Shown in pieces: positions 59,102 to 64,000 of a DNA stretch of 64,000 nucleotides. Made by a program: the position numbers and the translations under genes. The notes beneath the pieces were generated by a model that was given only the letters and a program-made list of their open reading frames with translations, had not been told where the DNA came from and searched no databases. The stretch comes from Chitinophaga pinensis. Lineage in GTDB: Bacteria; Bacteroidota; Bacteroidia; Flavobacteriales_D; Crocinitomicaceae. Within the stretch, counting starts at the first letter, position 1. Every line of letters starts with the position of its first letter. The DNA lies in contig CAMAZP010000009.1 of NCBI GenBank assembly GCA_945863605.1, positions 33,177-97,176 of the forward strand, given 5' to 3'.

Positions 59102-60109
59102 ATGATTCAAAATAATGTAAATTTAAAACCATTTAATACTTTTGGCATAGAAGCTTTTGCTGCTGGTTTTGCTCAATTTTCATCAATTTCAGACTTAAAA
59201 TCAATTTTAGAAAATAATTATTTAAACCAACTTTTAATTCTTGGTGGAGGAAGTAATGTATTACTAACAAAAGATTTTGATGGTCTCGTTTTAAAGAATG
59301 AAATTAAAGGATTTAAGATTATTGATGAAACAGAAGAAAGTATAATAATTGAGGCCGGTGCTGGTGAAAATTGGCATGAATTTGTAATGAAGTGTATTGA
59401 CAATGGTTTTGCTGGAGTTGAAAATTTAAGTCTTATTCCTGGGAGTGTTGGTGCAAGTCCAATGCAGAATATTGGTGCTTATGGTGTTGAATTAAAAGAT
59501 GTTTTTCACCATTTATCAGCTTTTCATATTGAATCTCAAGAAATGCATACTTTCGATAAAGAAGCTTGTCAATTTGGTTACAGAGAGAGCGTTTTTAAAA
59601 CAATTTATAAAGGACAATATGTCATTTGTAGTGTAGCTTTTGAATTATCAAAATCTCCTAAAATCAATACTTCCTATGGTGCAATTGAATCTGAACTTAA
59701 GTCAAAAAAGATTATTGAACCAACAATACGAGACGTGAGCAATGCTGTAATTTCAATACGTCAAGCTAAATTACCAGATCCTAAAGTGATTGGAAACGCC
59801 GGTAGTTTTTTCAAAAATCCGGTTGTAGAAGAATCATTAGTTCAACAAATTCAGGTAAATTATCCGGATGTCCCTAATTACCCAGCTTCAGTTGGAAGAA
59901 GAAAATTAGCTGCAGGTTGGCTTATTGAACAAGCAGGTTGGAAGGGGAAAACTTTCGATACTTTTGGCGTTCATAATCTTCAAGCATTAGTACTAGTGAA
60001 TTACGGTGGTAGTTCAGGGAATCAAGTTTATAACTTGTCATCTGAAATAATTAATTCAATAGAAGAAAAATTTGGTGTGACTTTAGAAAGAGAAGTAAAT
60101 ATTTTGTAA
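59102..60109 (+). CDS. murB: UDP-N-acetylenolpyruvoylglucosamine reductase
   Basis: 335 residues. FAD-dependent NADPH reduction of enolpyruvyl-UDP-GlcNAc to UDP-MurNAc, a committed step in peptidoglycan synthesis. Seen: LILGGGSNVLLTKDFDGLVLKN, LSLIPGSVGASPMQNIGAYGVELKD, CQFGYRESVFK, KVIGNAGSFFKNP (catalytic Ser), and WLIEQAGWKG. E. coli-like (type I) length. Convergent with the sterol-desaturase-family gene, 5 bp apart. Confidence 0.95.
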   Translation: MIQNNVNLKPFNTFGIEAFAAGFAQFSSISDLKSILENNYLNQLLILGGGSNVLLTKDFDGLVLKNEIKGFKIIDETEESIIIEAGAGENWHEFVMKCIDNGFAGVENLSLIPGSVGASPMQNIGAYGVELKDVFHHLSAFHIESQEMHTFDKEACQFGYRESVFKTIYKGQYVICSVAFELSKSPKINTSYGAIESELKSKKIIEPTIRDVSNAVISIRQAKLPDPKVIGNAGSFFKNPVVEESLVQQIQVNYPDVPNYPASVGRRKLAAGWLIEQAGWKGKTFDTFGVHNLQALVLVNYGGSSGNQVYNLSSEIINSIEEKFGVTLEREVNIL

Positions 60110-60114
60110 ATGAT

Positions 60115-61368
60115 TTATTTTGTTTGAGTCACAAATTTTTCAGAAATCTGACTGAATTTTAAGCTAAACAACAAAGAAAAAAGTTGGTAAACAATAACAA
60201 GAGCAAAAATACTATTTCCTAATCCGAACCAAGTTCCTGTTCCAAAGAAAAAGCCAATTACAAATCCAAATCGTATCAACTCCAACACCCAATTATAGCG
60301 ATTTCTGTCCATTAAATCTGTAAAACAATAAATGGTAAATAAAATATAGAAACCATAAATGAAAACACCTGGAATTTGAATGGCAGCAATCGAAGAAAAA
60401 AGGTGAGAAATAAAAGCCAACGTTGCAAAAAGTTGAATTATACTCCAAATATATAATGGCTTTGGAAGTTCTGTTTTAAACTTTTTAAAATTATAAACTT
60501 GATCAATTTTTTCAATTGGATATTTTTCCTCAAATCCCTCAGGTCTCCAACCTGTTGGCATGAACCAGATACGAATTTTATCCCAAAGTTTTGGAGCAAG
60601 CCAAGCATCTTTTGCAATTAAAAAAAGATGTTGAAAGTTGATGATAAATGGATTCCAAGTTTTAGCAGGACGAGTGATTCCATAAATAGGAGGGACTTCA
60701 TCCAATTCTTCCTGAAAAGTTCCAAAAAGTCTGTCCCAAAATATAAAAACTTGACCTAGATTTTTGTCCATATATTCTTTATTCATGGCATGATGAACCC
60801 GGTGATGAGAGGGTGTTACAATGATGTATTCTAAAAAACCGAGTTTACCAATGTGGCGTGTATGATACCAAAATTGTAAGAACAAATGTAAAGGTAAAAC
60901 GATTTCAATTATTTCAACGGGCACTCCAACCAAAGCAGCTGGAATTAGAAGAAAATTAAAAAATCTCAAAATTCCTGAAAGAGGTTGACGTAAAGCACAA
61001 GCAAGATTAAATTCTTCACTGCTGTGATGAATAACGTGTTCGTTCCAAAAAAAGTTTATTTTGTGATCAAATCTGTGAGACCAATATCCATAAAAATCGA
61101 TTACAATAAAGGCAATTGCATAAAGTAAAACTGTTTCTTTGATATGTATGATTGCAATATTTTCAACCAACCATTTATAGCTAATTATATTGATAGTAAG
61201 ACCTAAAACATCCTTTACAACATTACTCATACCAGAGCTTAAGCTTGAAATTGCGTCATCAAAAGGCATATAATCTTTACCTTTCCATATCCCATATAAT
61301 TTTTCTGCTAAAACAAAAAATAAAAATGCAGGCATTGCAAACAAAAGTATTTGACCGTATTCTTCCAT
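60115..61368 (-). CDS. Sterol desaturase / fatty acid hydroxylase superfamily protein
   Basis: 417 residues with several membrane segments. Eight-histidine di-iron motifs: HRFDH, HVIHHSSEEFN, and HRVHHAMN, with HTRHIG, as in the ERG3/C-4 sterol oxidase and glycerolipid hydroxylase family. Bacteroidota members act on membrane lipids (for example carotenoid, sphingolipid or alkyl-glycerol-type substrates); the substrate here is unknown. Confidence 0.88.
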   Translation of the reverse strand: MEEYGQILLFAMPAFLFFVLAEKLYGIWKGKDYMPFDDAISSLSSGMSNVVKDVLGLTINIISYKWLVENIAIIHIKETVLLYAIAFIVIDFYGYWSHRFDHKINFFWNEHVIHHSSEEFNLACALRQPLSGILRFFNFLLIPAALVGVPVEIIEIVLPLHLFLQFWYHTRHIGKLGFLEYIIVTPSHHRVHHAMNKEYMDKNLGQVFIFWDRLFGTFQEELDEVPPIYGITRPAKTWNPFIINFQHLFLIAKDAWLAPKLWDKIRIWFMPTGWRPEGFEEKYPIEKIDQVYNFKKFKTELPKPLYIWSIIQLFATLAFISHLFSSIAAIQIPGVFIYGFYILFTIYCFTDLMDRNRYNWVLELIRFGFVIGFFFGTGTWFGLGNSIFALVIVYQLFSLLFSLKFSQISEKFVTQTK

Positions 61369-61470
61369 GTGTTTTACTGAAATGAAGTTATAAATTTAGT
61401 AAGTTCTTTTAATTAATACAATTTATATAATTTCTATTTTGTTCACACACATTCATTAACTTTAATTCAC

Positions 61471-61478
61471 TAACTTTG
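61471..61478 (+). promoter_or_regulatory. ssrA: Putative -7 box TAACTTTG of the tmRNA gene
   Basis: TAnnTTTG 25 nt before the mature tmRNA 5' end, leaving a short leader for RNase P removal. Confidence 0.5.
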
Positions 61479-61502
61479 AAGTTCGCTTAAAAAACGTTCT
61501 TT

Positions 61503-61902
61503 GGGGTCGACATTGGATTTGACAGCGATAGCGGTAGTCAAGTGTCAGCATGCAGAGGGTTGTGGTGAACCTCTTTAATATCTTGTCACGAACAATAATT
61601 GACAATACGTCATACGCACTTGCTGCTTAATTAGCTGAATGTTAATTGGCTTAATCTTTCCGAAGTATAGTAGGTTAGACAAGTACTTCCGATAAACTGC
61701 TGCTCATTCGGTTTATCATACGGAAGTTCATCCCATTGGGCTAGTGAATGTGAGGTTACTAAGCATTTGCGAAATTCCAGTAACTAAGTTGAAGGTTTGG
61801 GTGTTCTTGTCCGTCCTTCAATCGAAAACCAATCGAGAAATAAGCATGTAGAAAGCTTGAAAACTCGTCGTTTGGACGAGGGTTCGAACCCCTCCGACTC
61901 CA
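61503..61902 (+). ncRNA. ssrA: tmRNA (SsrA)
   Basis: The acceptor stem forms from GGGGTCG (61503-61509) and CGACTCC (61895-61901), with discriminator A at 61902; T-arm GAGGG-TTCGAAC-CCCTC near 61879-61895. The tag reading frame runs 61601-61630: GAC AAT ACG TCA TAC GCA CTT GCT GCT TAA, giving DNTSYALAA (with the tRNA-borne Ala first). The YALAA end is the hallmark of tmRNA. It rescues ribosomes stalled on broken mRNAs and marks the products for ClpXP-type proteolysis. The resume codon GAC is inferred by alignment with typical Bacteroidota tags. Confidence 0.93.
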
Positions 61903-61936
61903 CAGTAAGGATTTTCGAAATCCTTTGAAAACACCT

Positions 61937-61974
61937 AAAACCCTCGTCATTGTTGAAAAGTCGAGGGTTTTTTG
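61937..61974 (+). terminator. Terminator of the tmRNA gene
   Basis: AAAACCCTCG (61937-61946) and CGAGGGTTTT (61962-61971) make a 10-bp stem followed by T-run. Confidence 0.82.
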
Positions 61975-61993
61975 TTTGTGAAAATTTTTAAAT

Positions 61994-62026
61994 TTGGTGA
62001 GTAATTGGTGAGGATTTGGTGAGTAA
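61994..62026 (+). repeat. 11-bp direct triple repeat TTGGTGAGTAA
   Basis: TTGGTGAGTAA, TTGGTGAGGAT, TTGGTGAGTAA in exact 11-bp register (61994, 62005, 62016), about 90 bp after the tmRNA end. Looks like a phased binding-site cluster or integrase arm sites. Confidence 0.75.
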
Positions 62027-62150
62027 ATTGATTTTTTTAGTGATGTAAAGAATAGACTGAATAAAAGCAGTCAAATGATAATTTGGAATAAAAATTAACA
62101 ACCCACCTTCAACACTTAGTTTTTTACGTTTTTTATTAAAAAATTAAACA

Positions 62151-63743
62151 ATGAAAATTATTTTCTTCGTCAAAGCTATTGCTTTATTACTTGTTTTTTT
62201 TCTAACATTTGGAGTGAAAGCACAAGTAATTCTAAATCACAATAATGTGTCAGCACATATTTCGTCTAGCGGTACATTTTTCAATAATTTCAATGCCGGA
62301 TTAGCCGGTTACGAAGTGCCAAAAGGATCGGGATTAAGTATGATTTTTGGAGCACAGTTCATGTTTGGAGCGCAAGACGTCAACGGTTCTATTTACATTA
62401 CTTCTGGAGGTTATCCAAATAATCCAACGGATATTTTTTCCGGTCCCATCTCTGGAGATTATTCCGACAGTGCTTATATCAATCGTTGGAAAGACAAAGT
62501 ATGGAAAATCTGTAAGGGGGACATTGACCAATTTAGATTGTGGTGGCTATGTAACAATGGACAATTGACATCCGGTTGCGATACTTTAACTGCACCAAAT
62601 TTGGATGCGCTTAATGTGATTTACGATTGGCCGGCGCGTGGCGATGTAAGTGTTGGAGAAAGTTATTGGCTTGCTCCTTTTTATGATTTCAATTCAGACG
62701 GCAGTTACAACCCCGATGATGGCGATTATCCGTTAATTAAGGGGTGTTGCGCCACGTACATGATTCAAAACGATGCTGCAGGTTCTCACACGTATTCCAA
62801 TACACAAGACTCCATGGGTATTGAAGTGCATACGATGATTTACCACTACAATACAGCAGATGAAATTAACGACGCAACTTTTATTGATGTAACGGTTTAC
62901 AATCGAGGGTTAGTGAATTACTATTTGTTCAAAATGGGACTCTTGGTTGATGCTGATCTCGGATATTATGCAGATGACTATTTTGGTTGTGATTCCTCAA
63001 AGAACACGATGTTTTTCTACAACGCGGATAATAATGATGAAAACAATTATGGATTAAATCCCCCTGCATTAGGTATTATTTCGCTTGATCAACCGATGGC
63101 ATCGTTTCAAAACCCCGGGATTGTAAATGGAACGCCATCAGAACGAAAGCAACAATATTGGAACCAGTTCAGTGGGTTAAAAGAGGATGGAACGCCTTAT
63201 ATGGATCCCAATGGTTTTCCCACCAATTACGTTTTTTCGGGTGATCCAACAATTCCAACAAATTGGACGGCATTTGGAACAAATTATCCTTCAGGTGATT
63301 GTCGAGGCTTAATGATGTCGCCTAATTTATCATTAGCTCCTGGACAATCTGTTTCAAATACCTACGCTATTGTTTACGATCGTTCCGGTGGTAATCACCT
63401 TGAAAATGCCTCAGCTTTACTCAATCGAATTCCTTTCTACATGAATGCAGTTCAATCCAATTTGGAGAATCAATGCCAAGATGCGTTTTTAGGAATGGCG
63501 GAACCCATATTTAAAGAAAATGATTTTGTGCTTTTTCCCAATCCTGCAACCACATCATTTACTATTTCAGGCGTTTCCGCTTCTATACTCGGTGAAAAAG
63601 CAATTCTCACAGACTTGAGTGGAAAAATCGTTATGGAGTTTCAAATAAATGATTTAAACCAACAAGTAAATGTCTCACGATTAAAGAGCGGGGTGTATTT
63701 CTTACAAATTGGAAAATCTACTGAAAAAATTAGTGTTGAATGA
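62151..63743 (+). CDS. T9SS-secreted protein with T9SS type A domain
   Basis: 530 residues: signal peptide (about 1-24, ending VKAQ); a body with DFNSDGSYNPDDGDYPL (calcium-loop/EF-like DxNxDG), IEVHTMIYHYNTADEINDATFIDVTVYNR and many Cys/aromatic residues; T9SS type A domain (FVLFPNPATTSFTISG ... GVYFLQIGKSTEKISVE). The body resembles repeated Bacteroidota T9SS cargo of unknown function. No promoter box was clear. Confidence 0.82.
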   Translation: MKIIFFVKAIALLLVFFLTFGVKAQVILNHNNVSAHISSSGTFFNNFNAGLAGYEVPKGSGLSMIFGAQFMFGAQDVNGSIYITSGGYPNNPTDIFSGPISGDYSDSAYINRWKDKVWKICKGDIDQFRLWWLCNNGQLTSGCDTLTAPNLDALNVIYDWPARGDVSVGESYWLAPFYDFNSDGSYNPDDGDYPLIKGCCATYMIQNDAAGSHTYSNTQDSMGIEVHTMIYHYNTADEINDATFIDVTVYNRGLVNYYLFKMGLLVDADLGYYADDYFGCDSSKNTMFFYNADNNDENNYGLNPPALGIISLDQPMASFQNPGIVNGTPSERKQQYWNQFSGLKEDGTPYMDPNGFPTNYVFSGDPTIPTNWTAFGTNYPSGDCRGLMMSPNLSLAPGQSVSNTYAIVYDRSGGNHLENASALLNRIPFYMNAVQSNLENQCQDAFLGMAEPIFKENDFVLFPNPATTSFTISGVSASILGEKAILTDLSGKIVMEFQINDLNQQVNVSRLKSGVYFLQIGKSTEKISVE

Positions 63744-63967
63744 AATTTTAATCAATCCTTCGGTACATAATACCCCATCAATATACTTTTTCGCACTAAG
63801 TCAATAACATTTGCAGCTTCAAATTTCTGCCTCAAATGTGTTCTTATTAAATCAAGTTCAACCAATAAATTCAATCATTTATGTTATTTTATCCTATATT
63901 CAAGGTTACTAGTATGAATAAAAGCGTATTTATTCCTAATTTCGTTTAATCAAATAAACAGATTCTC

Positions 63968-64000
63968 ATGGCAATTGCAATAAAAAGTATTCCAACATTG
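63968..64000 (+). CDS. Start of a gene cut by the window edge
   Basis: Reads MAIAIKSIPTL from an ATG at 63968. From memory, such N-termini occur on small Bacteroidota proteins that sit beside acetyltransferases or PIN toxins; this is too short to be sure. A near-match -7 box (TAATTTCG, 63938-63945) precedes it. Confidence 0.4.
   Translation, partial: MAIAIKSIPTL

Noticed and set aside
61759..61950. 63-codon reverse-strand frame over the tmRNA
   Set aside because: It is antisense to a structural RNA gene; the acceptor stem, T-arm and tag frame explain the sequence.

Overview
The window reads as chromosome of a low-GC member of the Bacteroidota, most likely Flavobacteriales. The signs are: secreted proteins with type IX secretion (T9SS) C-terminal domains of both the 'type A' and the CHU_C/'type B' kind; a gldB-gldC gliding/T9SS accessory operon; many promoter -7 boxes of the form TAnnTTTG; A-rich start regions without clear Shine-Dalgarno sequences; and a fused E1 alpha/beta branched-chain keto-acid dehydrogenase. 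A Fluviicola/Crocinitomicaceae-like host is my guess, not a demonstrated placement.

Layout. 1-9.5 kb: 3' end of a DEAD-box helicase, a CPBP protease, a solo ECF sigma factor, then the reverse-strand operon beta-barrel protein / nadE / WG-repeat protein / TonB-like protein. This diverges from the forward operon gldB-gldC-DUF2797-GtrA. 9.7-15.9 kb: T9SS-exported PhoD phosphatase, RhlE-type helicase, dihydrolipoyl dehydrogenase, purT. 15.9-22.7 kb is the most accessory-looking stretch: a ~120-bp palindrome with decayed copies, an M61 peptidase, a hairpin-rich non-coding repeat, two T9SS cargo proteins with a small Cys-rich membrane protein between them, a second large imperfect palindrome, and a VapBC-like toxin-antitoxin pair. 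22.7-32.8 kb: DUF4159, tcdA, icd, a YdeI-CDGSH fusion, rfaD, deoxynucleoside kinase, GH3, a 32-codon membrane microprotein that gene callers would miss, BI-1/YccA, and an alpha/beta hydrolase. 32.8-43.1 kb: SPFH protein, membrane phosphoesterase, lipoprotein, BCKDH E1, an LTA-synthase-like sulfatase-fold protein, a LuxE-like enzyme, and a PcrA/UvrD helicase. 43.1-49 kb: an 18-unit, 8-bp-period array just upstream of a CAP-domain gene, a protein that is almost only a CHU_C-like domain, a YfcE-like phosphodiesterase, a LytTR regulator, and a VTC + DUF4956 pair. 49-61.4 kb: glycosyltransferase 9, a giant CHU_C adhesin-like protein, an active/inactive M16 pair, nitronate monooxygenase-like protein, small cytochrome c, TIGR02117 protein, murB, and a sterol-desaturase-family enzyme. 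61.5-64 kb: tmRNA with tag DNTSYALAA, an 11-bp triple repeat, another T9SS cargo gene, and the start of one more gene.

Most genes are ordinary core genes in short operons with overlapping stop/start codons. I did not find a clear new multi-gene defence or biosynthetic system. The best leads are the microprotein, the 8-bp array, the structured repeats that bracket the T9SS/toxin-antitoxin segment, the YdeI-CDGSH fusion, and candidate leaderless transcripts. All functional statements rest on motif recognition by eye; no database search was run.
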